NCBI GenBank assembly: GCA_024516035.1
Contig: CM044961.1
Location: 5,475,015 to 5,539,014 of the forward strand
DNA: 64,000 nucleotides
Source of the DNA: Bactericera cockerelli
Lineage: Eukaryota; Arthropoda; Insecta; Hemiptera; Triozidae
Reading direction: 5' to 3'
The notes below the pieces were generated by a model. That model was given only the letters and a program-made list of their open reading frames with translations, made no database searches and was not told the DNA's origin. The position numbers and the translations under genes were made by a program. Below are positions 9,880-18,489 of this stretch, piece after piece; position 1 is the stretch's first letter, and each line of letters opens with the position of its first letter.

Positions 9880-11110
9880 TGTAGATAATAAATTAATATT
9901 TATCTAGATAGGTATAGGTAAGTCACCAGTTAATTAAGTGTTACCAATTTTTTTTGTATTTGTTTTTTTTTTTTTTTTTTTTTTTTCATTTCCAATAGAC
10001 CATTCAGACCAATAAAACTGTTCATCCATGTTGACCGAGAAACTACGCAAAATTTTCCCGTGCGGAATTCTTTGGCAATGATTTTCACGAGCTGTAATTC
10101 TATGAGACCCGCCGCTTGTTTAGCGCCTAATCATACATAGAATATAAATATATGTATATAATTATATATAATTAAAATTTCTCATTTAATAATATTTTGA
10201 ACGGTCTAAACAATAAACTAAGTCGACCTTCGTACGGATTTGTCTAAAAATACATTTCTGAAGAAGACAATATATTAGCTTTGTTTTGGTTAGCTGTGCT
10301 CAATGTGTTCGCTGTTGACTCACATTTTGTTGTTGTTTTGTTCTTTCTCAGTTTTTTACTTTCCTTCCTATCCTATAATAAGGAAAGTATTGTGTTCGTC
10401 GCAAATTTGACCCATCCAGTTTTTCACATTCTAGGCGAATTATATGTCGCGAACGCGAGGTGTTTTTAATTACTAGAATGAAAAAATTAAATAATAACTT
10501 TTGTGAACATATGACAGACATTTTTTACTTTAGGAAATAGGCCTAAAAGTTAGTTGCTATTGAGACGCCGACTAGGGCGGAAGTTCAGTTTTTTCTAGAA
10601 GCTGCACCGACTAGAGGTGTGGCAAGTAATTTAGACTCCGACTAGAGGAGTACCTAGTTCATTAGTAGTTTCAATAGAGTGATATTTAGATATCTGATTA
10701 AATTAGTGAAGTTTAGTAAATAATAGTGATTCAAATAATCAATCTTTCATTTTGATATAATACAAAGTAAATATAGTTTGATTTTTGCACTAGTGCGAAA
10801 TTTAACCTAATCTAGTAAAATAAACAGTTTTACCGAGTGACATAATAAACCTATTATCTATGTTTAATTCATAACTATGTACATTGTGAAAATACAAATA
10901 TAACCCACAAAACATTTAGAATTCCCCCTTTAGACACAAAATAATTAGTTTTTATTTTTTTCTGTTGTTCTTCCACGTGTTCGCACCAGGCGAATTCACG
11001 ACATCATAGCCTCAGGATACCAAAAAAGTTGTTTTCAGCCATTGTTCCGTGCTTCCGTCTGTCTGTGTTTTAACATCGATTTCAAATGCATGTTCATATC
11101 ATGACGGGGA
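9880..11110. other. Unassigned sequence with a long T run
   Basis: A poly-T run lies near 9958-9987, possibly the polyA tail of a minus-strand retroelement too decayed to name. A small hairpin (CTTTCCTTCCTATC and TAAGGAAAG) lies near 10358-10390, with a related one near 36370-36400. Three loosely similar CCGACTAG modules lie near 10570-10640. No gene seen. Confidence 0.45.
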
Positions 11111-11119
11111 TTCCATTTG

Positions 11120-11296
11120 GAGGGGTGACCATTCAAATTTGAACCCTCGTTATGCTGTCCATCCCAGGCCCTACTCAGGCTGCGTAAGTTTCACTTGAGT
11201 AGCAAGTTTGTGAGTTTCCAGCAAATGGAAGGTGAAACTCCCATCGTGATATGACCATACAGTTGAAAGCGACATTAAACCCAAAAAAAAAAAAAC
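11120..11296 (+). repeat. SINE-B copy, 5S head mostly lost
   Basis: It keeps only the end of the 5S-derived head (GGGGTGACCATTCAAATT). The family body follows (CCTACTCAGGCTG, GTAGCAAGTTTGTGAG, GTGATATGACCATACAG, GTTGAAAGCGACATTAAACC) and then an A tail at 11282-11293. Confidence 0.8.
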
Positions 11297-11299
11297 AAA

Positions 11300-11940
11300 T
11301 GATAGAAATGGGTTCTCAAACTGTGGAAGGCGCACTACTACTGATGGTACTTGGGCCACTTTCTGGTAGTAGGTACGTGAATATATATTATTTTTTCAGT
11401 TTTAGTCTACAATAATATCTTCAAATAAATTATATGACTGTTATATAAAAAAACGTCCAAAAATTTGACAAAAAATTGAAATCGAAGCAAAAAATTATTA
11501 TTATTCTTTACAAAAACGAACACAATAAATACTTCTGATTTCTAATATTAGAATTTTACAGAAGTAATAAAAATTCTGTTATCAAAAATAGTAGGAGTTA
11601 TCAAAAATATGTAAGAGATTTACTTTGTAATTGCCCTATTCTCGGGACATTAAGTTAAAAAAAGTACACAACTACACACAAATGGTTAAAAAATAAACAA
11701 ATTATTCATTACTGAAAGGCAGAAAGATTGCGAACTGACTCAAAATGTCGGTTAAGCATGCACACTTCACATAGCAGACTTAAAAGTAGGAATTATACTC
11801 ATCATCACACACGCCATTAGCACATACTTGGTTAATTATTTAAAGTGAACATTTAGGTTTAATTTCTACTGCTAATAATTTAATCTTTCAGTTTTAAAGT
11901 GCCTACCTATTAGTGAATTTGATTTAGGGCGAAATAAATA
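11300..11940. other. Unassigned AT-rich sequence
   Basis: About 11450-11590 resembles 53390-53490 in a stretch around ACAAAAACGAACACAATA and TTCTGATTTCTAATATTAGA, so it belongs to an unnamed dispersed repeat. Nothing else is recognisable. Confidence 0.45.
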
Positions 11941-11944
11941 AAAA

Positions 11945-12017
11945 AGTTAACTGTGTTAATCACTTACGTGATATCACAACTACTCAAACTCGCTTTACTA
12001 AATCCACGCTCAAACTA
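11945..12017 (-). repeat. SINE-A, body fragment
   Basis: It reads TGTGTTAATCACTTACGTGA, AACTACTCAAACTCGC, TTTACTAAATCCACGCT and then stops before the tRNA-like head. Losing the 5' head is the expected form of a truncated minus-strand SINE. Confidence 0.8.
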
Positions 12018-12019
12018 AG

Positions 12020-13108
12020 AAATTATCGAATAAATTACTGTAACCAAACTGCCTGTGTAACCAACCAGAGTTGAAGTGTCCTGAATTAATACGTAAGCGT
12101 TTACGGGGCACAATTACCTAATAATAATAATAAAATACATGCGAATGGTAACCATGAAACAACCATGTAAATTTTCCTACGAAGATGAAATGTATGAAAA
12201 AATTGACCTCTAATTTTACTCTTCACCTGTTGCTTGAATATCTCAAGAATAATAATAAAATAATAATCATTTATTTTATTTTTTATTTCTTTTTAGAGGA
12301 CCCATCCTAGCCCATCATCATTTTTTGGCTTCTAAGATTATGATTTATTTAATGGCGCATCATTATGAAAAGTCAAGAAGAGTCCGAAATTTGAGAACCG
12401 CTCGTTTTGAATAATTAATGCCCTGATAAACATACACAATCAAAACCACTTGGCTCCGGCCATTAGTGTATCTTTTCATGGGCTTACAAAATATTCGAAA
12501 TATTGCGGAACAAAATATTTCAAACGATTATCTATTTAATGGCCTATCATTATGAGCAGATAGATCCCCACTATGATAACAAACAATCACAACAATAATA
12601 CACTGCCAATTATGGACACAGTACTTCCTCGTGATTTTTTCACATCGTATGTACACGTAGTAATTTTGAGATTTTATACTAAATCCCTTGTATCTCCAAA
12701 ACAGATTAACCGATTTTCTTAAAATTTGTTTATTATGTTGGATTAGCATTTTTCCTACATTCTAGATTCTACAAAAAAATCTGTGTCGCCAATCTTAGAC
12801 CTTATTTTTGCACTTTTTTGTCCGACATTTGGGATTTTCATATCAGAGCTAAATCATATTTTACTTTAAACAATAATGCGCATTAACATCCAAAATTTTA
12901 TTAAAATCGGGTGTATCGTTAACGAGATATTTGCGTATAAGTAAAAAGTTAGTGGTCAGGCGCATGGTCTGTATCAACAAAAAACGCTAGTGCGAAGTTG
13001 ATTAATTTAAAATGGGAACATCACATACAATATGTCTCCAGCTACACTCTTTATTTACTACCTTAAGCAAACATTCTTCTCACTCATGCTTTCCTCTTTG
13101 CTCCATAG
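12020..13108. other. Unassigned sequence
   Basis: AT-rich, with no gene. The stretch 12640-12930 contains phrases such as AACAGATTAACCGATTTTC and TCGTTAACGAGATATTTGCG. These resemble the internal text of the foldback elements at 31 kb (ACTCGTTAACCG, TCTCGAGATAC), so it may be a decayed relative; this is not proven. Confidence 0.4.
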
Positions 13109-13147
13109 AAACTAGCAACTTCTGGCTTGGACTGACTTAGGGGTAGA

Positions 13148-13544
13148 GCGGGCAAAATGGCCAGGTCGGGCAAAACGGACAGTGTCATTATCTCTGCTTG
13201 CATGTGCTGCACTCTCGTGGAACCCCTGCCAGTTAGTAAATATTTGTTAGCTGTTTGTTTTGAAATGATTTCTAGCTCGCAGAGTCATTCCGTTTCTGAG
13301 TTACGATCAAATAAGCTGTTTTGGAGTACCGTGATGTTATTTTACGAGTGAATGTTTTGAAATTCTAAAATTTTCAGGTAAGTGTTGTGCTTTATTTATT
13401 AATAGTGTTAGATAGCTAATTTTCTTAGCTTTATTTTAATGTGCGTAGGTTTTGTTTCAGTGTTTTTTGAAACTTAAAAAAAAAACTTTTTCTGCAAAAA
13501 GTCAAAAGCGGGCAAAATGGACATAGACTGTCCGTTTTGCCCGC
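13148..13544. promoter_or_regulatory. Left subterminal motif cluster (4 copies)
   Basis: The 16-bp motif GCGGGCAAAAYGGACA occurs at 13148-13163 (plus, ending GGCCA), 13166-13181 (plus), 13508-13523 (plus) and 13529-13544 (minus). The last two form a palindromic pair. The right end carries a matching set of four. Repeated subterminal motifs of this kind usually bind the transposase's N-terminal helix-turn-helix domains; that role is inferred. Confidence 0.85.
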
Positions 13545-13661
13545 TCCATTCAAATACATTATATTGGTTGTTTTATTTTTTTGTAACATGTTTTACTACA
13601 CAAAGTTAATAATTTGAATGACATACTCGACTTTCAATACAATTTAAGTACTATTATTATA

Positions 13662-13866
13662 CTCTTCCACGGTAACTCAGTGGTCAAAGTATCCGACTGG
13701 TAACCCAGAAGGGGCGGGTTCAAACCCCAGCCGAGACAAAGATGTTGTCCTCAATTTAAGATCTAACCACATAGTAAAAGTGCAGCCTGCTGTAATATTG
13801 AGACTGTTCAGTCCTAGTCGGACAGTATAAATAAGTGGATATTATATTACATGGATAAATATTAGG
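13662..13866 (+). repeat. SINE-G (tRNA-like head)
   Basis: The tRNA-like head has GGTAACTCAGTGGTCAAAG (box A side) and GCGGGTTCAAACCCCAGCC (box B). A body of about 130 bp with no match in the other families follows (GCAGCCTGCTGTAATATTG, AGTCCTAGTCGGACAGTA), ending at TGGATAAATATT. It is the only copy in the window and lies in the putative intron. Confidence 0.65.
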
Positions 13867-13876
13867 TATATAGAGT

Positions 13877-14030
13877 TTTAATTGTGTTAATACCGAGGTA
13901 TGTCACAAATTATCACCCCTTACTTTCTTAAAAACTGTTTACCTACTATCTTATGTCTGAGGTGGGATTCGAACCACCGACCTCCGGGTTACGAATCCAC
14001 CGCCTTAACAATCGTGCTACTGAGGTCGGT
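13877..14030 (-). repeat. SINE-A variant
   Basis: The head reads on plus as GATTCGAACCACCGACCTCC, CCACCGCCTTAACAATCG and CTACTGAGGTCGGT, clearly SINE-A. The body (TGTGTTAATACCGAGG, GTCACAAATTATCA) is diverged and shorter. A further tRNA-like box B (GCGGGTTCGATTCCCACCC) lies at 14166-14184, from another decayed element. Confidence 0.6.
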
Positions 14031-14383
14031 TTGGATACATAATATATTAATTATATAATTATACATAGTGAAATCTTGGATTATTAGCTAGGTAATAGGA
14101 TACTGACTCCAGATTTGTTGGGTGTGAGGTAGTAGGTACCTACTCCTGCGTTTCAACCCTGATGCTGCGGGTTCGATTCCCACCCGGGGTGGATTTTTCT
14201 CAAAAGGGAAAATTTGTTACTGGAACGGCTGCCTGTTTTCTTTCCTTTATTCTCTGTTTTCTTTCCTTTATAGGTACTGACTACTACTGTGCATGAGATG
14301 AGTTTTAACATGTTTATAATGAGTTTGAATATTAATTTGGGATTTTTTTTCATCTCTTTCAGAATTGCTCACTACTCTGGACC

Positions 14384-16219
14384 ATGGTGGCAACTTACAC
14401 AAGGAAGTCTACACGCCAGGGCTGGGATGCCACTTCAATGGAGAAAGCCATTGAAGCCGTGAGACTTGGTAGAATGACATTGAGTAAGGCAGCATCAGCG
14501 TTCGGTGTTCCCCGCACAACTTTAAGAAGAAGATTTGAGAACAAAAATCTGAGAGCTAGTGGTAATATAAAATGCCTGGGTAGGTTCAAAACTGTTTTCT
14601 CAGTAGAACAAGAACAAGAAATGGTAAACCATATTTTAAACATGGAGGTTCGATTCTATGGCGTTACAATCAAAGATTTGCAGTGTTTGGCTTACCAGTT
14701 GGCTGAAAAGAACAAAATCAAGCATTCTTTCAACTCTGGCAAGATGATGGCTGGAAAAGATTGGATAAAAGGGTTTCGAAAGCGCCATCCAGAATTATCA
14801 ATTAGGAAGCCCGAGGCTACATCTACTGCTAGAGCCCAGGCTTTTAATAAGCCTAACGTAATGAAATTCTATAATCTCCTTCAAGACGTACAAGCAAAGC
14901 ACAATTTCCCACCCCACAGAGTATTCAATGTAGATGAAACTGGTCTTACCACTGTACAGTCCAAAAGTTCCAAAGTGTTTGCTCTCAAAGGCCGAAGGCA
15001 AGTTGGGGCCATGACTTCTGCCGAAAGAGGAGTACTTTCAACTTTCGCAATTTGTATGTCAGCAGGCGGTAGTTTTGTTCCACCTTTGGTTATTTTCGCA
15101 CGGAAAAGAATGAAGCCAGAGCTCACTGACGGTGCACCCCCGGGAACGGTGTTCTCTTGCTTCCCAACTGGTTGGATGCAGACCGAGATTTTCAATGACT
15201 GGTATGATCATTTCCTGCGCCATACAAAGCCAACAGCTGGAGATCCTGTTCTCCTAGTTCTTGATGGACATTACACCCACACAAAGAATGTTATGTTCCT
15301 TGAGAAGGCTAAGCAGAACCATACCACCGTGTTGTGCTTACCGCCACATTGCAGTCATAAGCTGCAGCCCTTGGATGTTTCCTTCATGAATCCACTGAAC
15401 ACATTTTTCGTCCAGGCTGTTGAAAAATATTTGAGAAACAATCCTGGAAGGGCGATTTCACAGTATCAAATCTCTTCATTGTTTGGTGAGGCTTATTTGA
15501 GAGCTGCTGTTCCAAACACTGCAATCAATGGATTCCGGAGCTGCGGCATTGTTCCTCTCAATCCAGATGTCTATGGTGAGGCTGATTTTGCTCCTTCTGA
15601 GTCGACAGATCGTCCTATGGAAAGCTCCGTGTCTACTGCAGAGGAACCCCCCACTTCGCCACCCTTGTCTACTGTAGAGAAACCCGCCACTTCGCCGCCT
15701 CCAATCTACATCGAAGAAGTTACAGTTGAAGTGTCGAGTTCTCCAATCATATCTATCGATGTTGACCAACCAACTGTGCAGTGCAATGAAGAGGCTACTT
15801 CTAGTTTCAATTTTAGCCCAACAGATATTTTACCCGTACCAAAAGCACAGGTCCAGCCCATCCGGAAAACTGGTCCGAAAAAAGGGTCATCTGGCATTTT
15901 GACAACAAGTCCTTACATAGACGAATTGAAAAAAAGTAGGACAAAAATCCCCCCTCAGCCAAAACCAAGAAAAAAGAAGTCTTCGCGTCCAAGAACTCTA
16001 TTTCCAGAAACAAGTGCTGCTAGTGACTCAGTGGGAAATGATTCCGAATGTTTTTACTGCAATGAAATGTATTCGAAATCAAAGTCTCGTGAAGGTTGGA
16101 TTCGTTGTTCTGAGTGCCACAAATGGGCCCACGATGAATGTGCTGGAGTTGAAGATGACGATGATGATTTTCAATGTGAAATATGTCTTGCCAGAAGACT
16201 AACAAAAAATCGTACCTAG
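14384..16219 (+). CDS. Pogo-like transposase with C-terminal PHD finger, 611 aa
   Basis: Catalyses cut-and-paste excision and integration at TA sites, acting in the nucleus on the element's own ends. The start lies in a strong context (ACCATGG) 21 bp after a likely splice acceptor. Residues 18-51 form a psq/Tigger-type helix-turn-helix (KAASAFGVPRTTLRRRF). Residues 70-143 look like the second, CENP-B-type DNA-binding half (KDWIKGFRKRHPELSIRKPE). The DDE_1 catalytic core follows: D184 in FNVDETG, D294 in LVLDGHYTH, D331 in HKLQPLD, a DDD triad. Residues 405-545 are Pro/Ser/Lys-rich linker. Residues 556-601 fit a C4HC3 PHD finger: C556, C559, C575, C578, H583, C586, C598, C601. PHD fingers usually read histone H3 tails, so it may steer chromatin targeting; this is inference. 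No frameshift or internal stop is seen. Domestication is unlikely because both transposon ends and the target duplication remain. Confidence 0.93.
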   Translation: MVATYTRKSTRQGWDATSMEKAIEAVRLGRMTLSKAASAFGVPRTTLRRRFENKNLRASGNIKCLGRFKTVFSVEQEQEMVNHILNMEVRFYGVTIKDLQCLAYQLAEKNKIKHSFNSGKMMAGKDWIKGFRKRHPELSIRKPEATSTARAQAFNKPNVMKFYNLLQDVQAKHNFPPHRVFNVDETGLTTVQSKSSKVFALKGRRQVGAMTSAERGVLSTFAICMSAGGSFVPPLVIFARKRMKPELTDGAPPGTVFSCFPTGWMQTEIFNDWYDHFLRHTKPTAGDPVLLVLDGHYTHTKNVMFLEKAKQNHTTVLCLPPHCSHKLQPLDVSFMNPLNTFFVQAVEKYLRNNPGRAISQYQISSLFGEAYLRAAVPNTAINGFRSCGIVPLNPDVYGEADFAPSESTDRPMESSVSTAEEPPTSPPLSTVEKPATSPPPIYIEEVTVEVSSSPIISIDVDQPTVQCNEEATSSFNFSPTDILPVPKAQVQPIRKTGPKKGSSGILTTSPYIDELKKSRTKIPPQPKPRKKKSSRPRTLFPETSAASDSVGNDSECFYCNEMYSKSKSREGWIRCSECHKWAHDECAGVEDDDDDFQCEICLARRLTKNRT

Positions 16220-16360
16220 ATAGGTAGGTAATAATCCACAAATAACCCTACCAACCATGTTTACCTGTTAACCCTTTGTATTGGTACCTTTCTACCTTTC
16301 TAAACTTAAAAACCCTTTGTATTGGTACCTTTTGAAACCTTTGTACCTTTCTAAACTTAA

Positions 16361-16383
16361 AATAAAACCACATTATTAATAAA
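16361..16383 (+). terminator. Polyadenylation signals of the transposase gene
   Basis: AATAAA occurs at 16361 and again at 16378, about 140-160 bp after the stop codon and before the right subterminal motifs. A short duplicated stretch (CCCTTTGTATTGGTACCTTT) lies just upstream. Confidence 0.6.
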
Positions 16384-16431
16384 AAAAATTGTACCTAACT
16401 TTCTTTTTTGGTTATAGGGAAAAATTCCTAG

Positions 16432-16666
16432 GCGGGCAAAATGGACAGGCAGTGTCCATTTTGCCCGCACTGTGCGGGCAAAACGGATTTTTGTGGAGGT
16501 TTGAAAAATGACATTTTTTTACAGAACTACTATGTTTAGAGATGAGTAAATGCTACCAAATGAAAGAAATGTTAATTTGTAACTCTATCCACGTCAAAAG
16601 TTTTCATTAGGTTACGTTAGGAAAAATACAAAATAAAATTTTCCTTAACGTGTCCGTTTTGCCCGC
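16432..16666. promoter_or_regulatory. Right subterminal motif cluster (4 copies)
   Basis: Copies of the 16-bp motif lie at 16432-16447 (plus), 16453-16468 (minus), 16474-16489 (plus) and 16651-16666 (minus, at the very end). The first two form a palindromic pair, mirroring 13508-13544 on the left. These motifs fall near the polyA region and outside the coding frame. Confidence 0.85.
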
Positions 16667-16939
16667 CCTTCCCCTACTAATACCACCCACTAGCAACTTC
16701 TGACTTGAACTGACTTACTAATACCACCCACTAGCAACTTCTGGCTTGGACTGACTTACTAATACCACCCACTAGCAACTTCTGGCTTGGACTGACTTAC
16801 TAATACCAGCCACTAGCAACTTTTGGTTTGGACTGACTTAATAATACCACCCACTAGCAACTTGTGGCTTGGATTAACTCACTAATAGCACCCACTAGCA
16901 ACTTCTGACTTGGACTAACTCACTAATACCACCCACTAG

Positions 16940-17201
16940 CCAGCGTCGATGGCATGTTGAATACACCGGTTCCCTTCAGAACACCGAAGTTAAGCGACAT
17001 CCAGCGAGGTTAAGACTTGGATGGGTGACCATTCAAATTCTAATTCTCGTGACGCTGGCTTTTCCCGGCCCCACTCAGGCTGGGTGAGGTCAATGTGAGT
17101 AGCAGGTTTGTGAGTTTCCTGCGAATGGAGGGTAAAACCCCCGTCGTGATATGACCATGGCAGTTGAAAGCGACGTTAAACCCCACTTAAAAAAAAAAAA
17201 A
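16940..17201 (+). repeat. SINE-B reference copy (5S rRNA-derived head) with TSD
   Basis: The first 92 bases follow 5S rRNA in order: CCAGCGTCGATGGCATG, TTGAATACACCGGTTC, ACACCGAAGTTAAGC (box A region) and GACTTGGATGGGTGACC (box C region), so a TFIIIA-type internal promoter may survive. A body of about 150 bp follows (CCCCACTCAGGCTGGGTGAG, CCCGTCGTGATATGACCATG, GTTGAAAGCGACGTTAAACC) and then an A tail. The 15-bp target duplication AATACCACCCACTAG is at 16925-16939 and 17202-17216, inside the 41-bp satellite. This is the signature of LINE-driven insertion. Confidence 0.93.
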
Positions 17202-17304
17202 AATACCACCCACTAGGAACTTCTGGCTCGGACTGACTTACTAATGCAACTCACTAGCAACTTCTGGCTTGGACTGACTTACTAATACCATCCTGACAGT
17301 TGTG

Positions 17305-17860
17305 TACGGCGGAACAAAAAGCTGAAAGCCGAAAGCCCTCACTGTCCCTCTGAGATTAGCGCAGATGTTTCCGTGAAGTCTAAAATCCTTTTCGGCTTAG
17401 ATGAAACTTCCAGCTGTAGGTCACGTTCTACCTATGTACATATGTAGCACTATATAATACATATCTACTTATCTATGTACCTGCGTAGGTATGTTTCTAC
17501 CTACTTCCCACATAATTATGTATGTATGTACTAATCTTCTTCCTATGTATAGCATAAATATGCTCATGTTTCTATGTGTGTTTAATGTTATTACTGTATA
17601 TTTCCTTACTTTTTTCTTCTGCGAACCGTAATAATTTTCTATGTGTACTCTTTTCTACGACTGTGTGTGTGTGCTTTAAAACTTTCAAAATGTTATAATT
17701 ATAAAAGTTATACTTACTTTTGTTCAAACAAGCAACACAAAAACATTCTGGGATGCGTTGACAAGTAGAGAGAATGAGTTTAATGAAAAGAAGAAACAAA
17801 TAATTAGGGAAAACATTGGGTAATTAAAGAGTCTAATAAAAAATAAATGAAAAACCATTA
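17305..17860. other. Unassigned sequence rich in TACCTA/TATGTA
   Basis: 17420-17530 is crowded with ACCTATGTACATATGTAG-like short repeats. No gene seen. Confidence 0.45.
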
Positions 17861-17866
17861 AACATA

Positions 17867-18184
17867 ATGATCATAGAAAAAAGATTCAAAAGAAACTGCC
17901 ATTTAGAAACATTAACAACAGCATCACTCTTTATCATCAACATTCAAAAGCTCAGTAAAAGGCAACAAATTATTATCTCTAATCAACCAATGATCTCTCA
18001 AGGGTCTCTTTTAGGTCCAATCATTCTTAAATATTACTTCTCGGAATGTACTAAAAAGTTCCGACACCATATCAAAATAAAACAGTTCTTAGAGATTAAA
18101 TCGTTCAAGAGCTATACTTTGTACCACCGAATTATTTGTTATCAGGTTCATATTAGAAATCCAAGTAATGTTAGGTATATGTAA
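17867..18184 (+). pseudogene. Possible remnant of a reverse transcriptase
   Basis: The frame contains ISQGSLLGPIILKYYFSE, which resembles the conserved PQGSxLGPLLFLxYIND box of non-LTR reverse transcriptases. The sequence before and after is too decayed to show the Asp-containing motifs. A chance resemblance in AT-rich DNA is possible. Confidence 0.3.
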
Positions 18185-18338
18185 TATTAATATAAAACTA
18201 TGGATTCTTTAAATTTTTATATAAAACTTTAAAAAAAAACTATTATATAAAATATAAATCCTTTTATATTTTATAAATTATATTTTATAGATTTATTAAT
18301 ATAAATCCATAGTTTTATATTAATATTACATATACCTA
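18172..18338. repeat. AT-rich hairpin with perfect 33-bp arms
   Basis: Arms at 18172-18204 and 18306-18338 are exact complements, beginning TAGGTATATGTAATATTAAT and ending AACTATGGA on the left. The spacer of about 100 bp is itself AT-rich and partly self-complementary. SINE-A begins 8 bp beyond the right arm. Confidence 0.85.
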
Positions 18339-18346
18339 ATTGTACC

Positions 18347-18487
18347 ACCGACCTCAGTAGCTTGATCCATAAGGCGGCGGACTTGTTATCGGAGGTCGGT
18401 GGTTCAAGTCCCAAGTTATATTTCGTAAAGCGAGTTTGAGTAGTTGTGATATCACGATTGTGATCAACACAAATTTTAAAACTTGTA
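18347..18487 (+). repeat. SINE-A copy
   Basis: The head shows ACCTCAGTAGCTTGATCC, GGCGGCGGACTTGTTATC and box B GGTTCAAGTCCC. The body shows GTAAAGCGAGTTTGAGTAG and ATCAACACAAATTT. A short deletion removed the segment after box B. Confidence 0.85.
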
Positions 18488-18489
18488 AC

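Larger units (their letters stand above)
13378..14362 (+). other. Putative 985-bp intron in the transposase 5' UTR
   Basis: A consensus donor (CAG followed by GTAAGT at 13378) and a pyrimidine-rich acceptor (TTTTTTTTCATCTCTTTCAG, ending at 14362) bracket the stretch between the left terminus and the start codon at 14384. At least two SINE-like insertions lie inside it, which an intron would tolerate. No transcript evidence is available. Confidence 0.55.
13140..16674 (+). mobile_element. Complete pogo-like DNA transposon, 3535 bp
   Basis: The left end is GGGGTAGAGCGGGCAAAATG; the right end, read inverted, is GGGGAAGGGCGGGCAAAACG, giving terminal inverted repeats of about 20 bp. A TA dinucleotide flanks each side (13138-13139 and 16675-16676). 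Joining the flanks at a single TA restores GACTTACTAATACC, exactly the phrase in neighbouring 41-bp satellite units, so the ends are certain to the base. TA duplication is the hallmark of the Tc1/mariner/pogo superfamily. Inside are a likely 5' UTR intron, an intact transposase and polyadenylation signals. With an open 611-aa frame, a complete catalytic triad and both ends present, it could still be active or recently so. Confidence 0.93.
13111..17300. repeat. 41-bp satellite array, split by two insertions
   Basis: The unit reads ACTAATACCACCCACTAGCA then ACTTCTGGCTTGGACTGACTT. One partial unit lies left of the pogo transposon (13111-13139), about seven run from 16675 to 16939, and about two more follow the SINE-B (17202-17300). 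The 41-bp spacing is regular. The array is older than both insertions and supplies the empty-site sequence for each. Confidence 0.95.

Noticed and set aside
14395..16241. Several antisense frames opposite the transposase
   Set aside because: Shadows of the real 611-aa frame; no domain of their own.
16940..17031. Possible 5S rRNA gene
   Set aside because: Homology stops at the box C region, the 3' quarter of 5S is replaced by the SINE body, and TSD plus A tail show retroposition.
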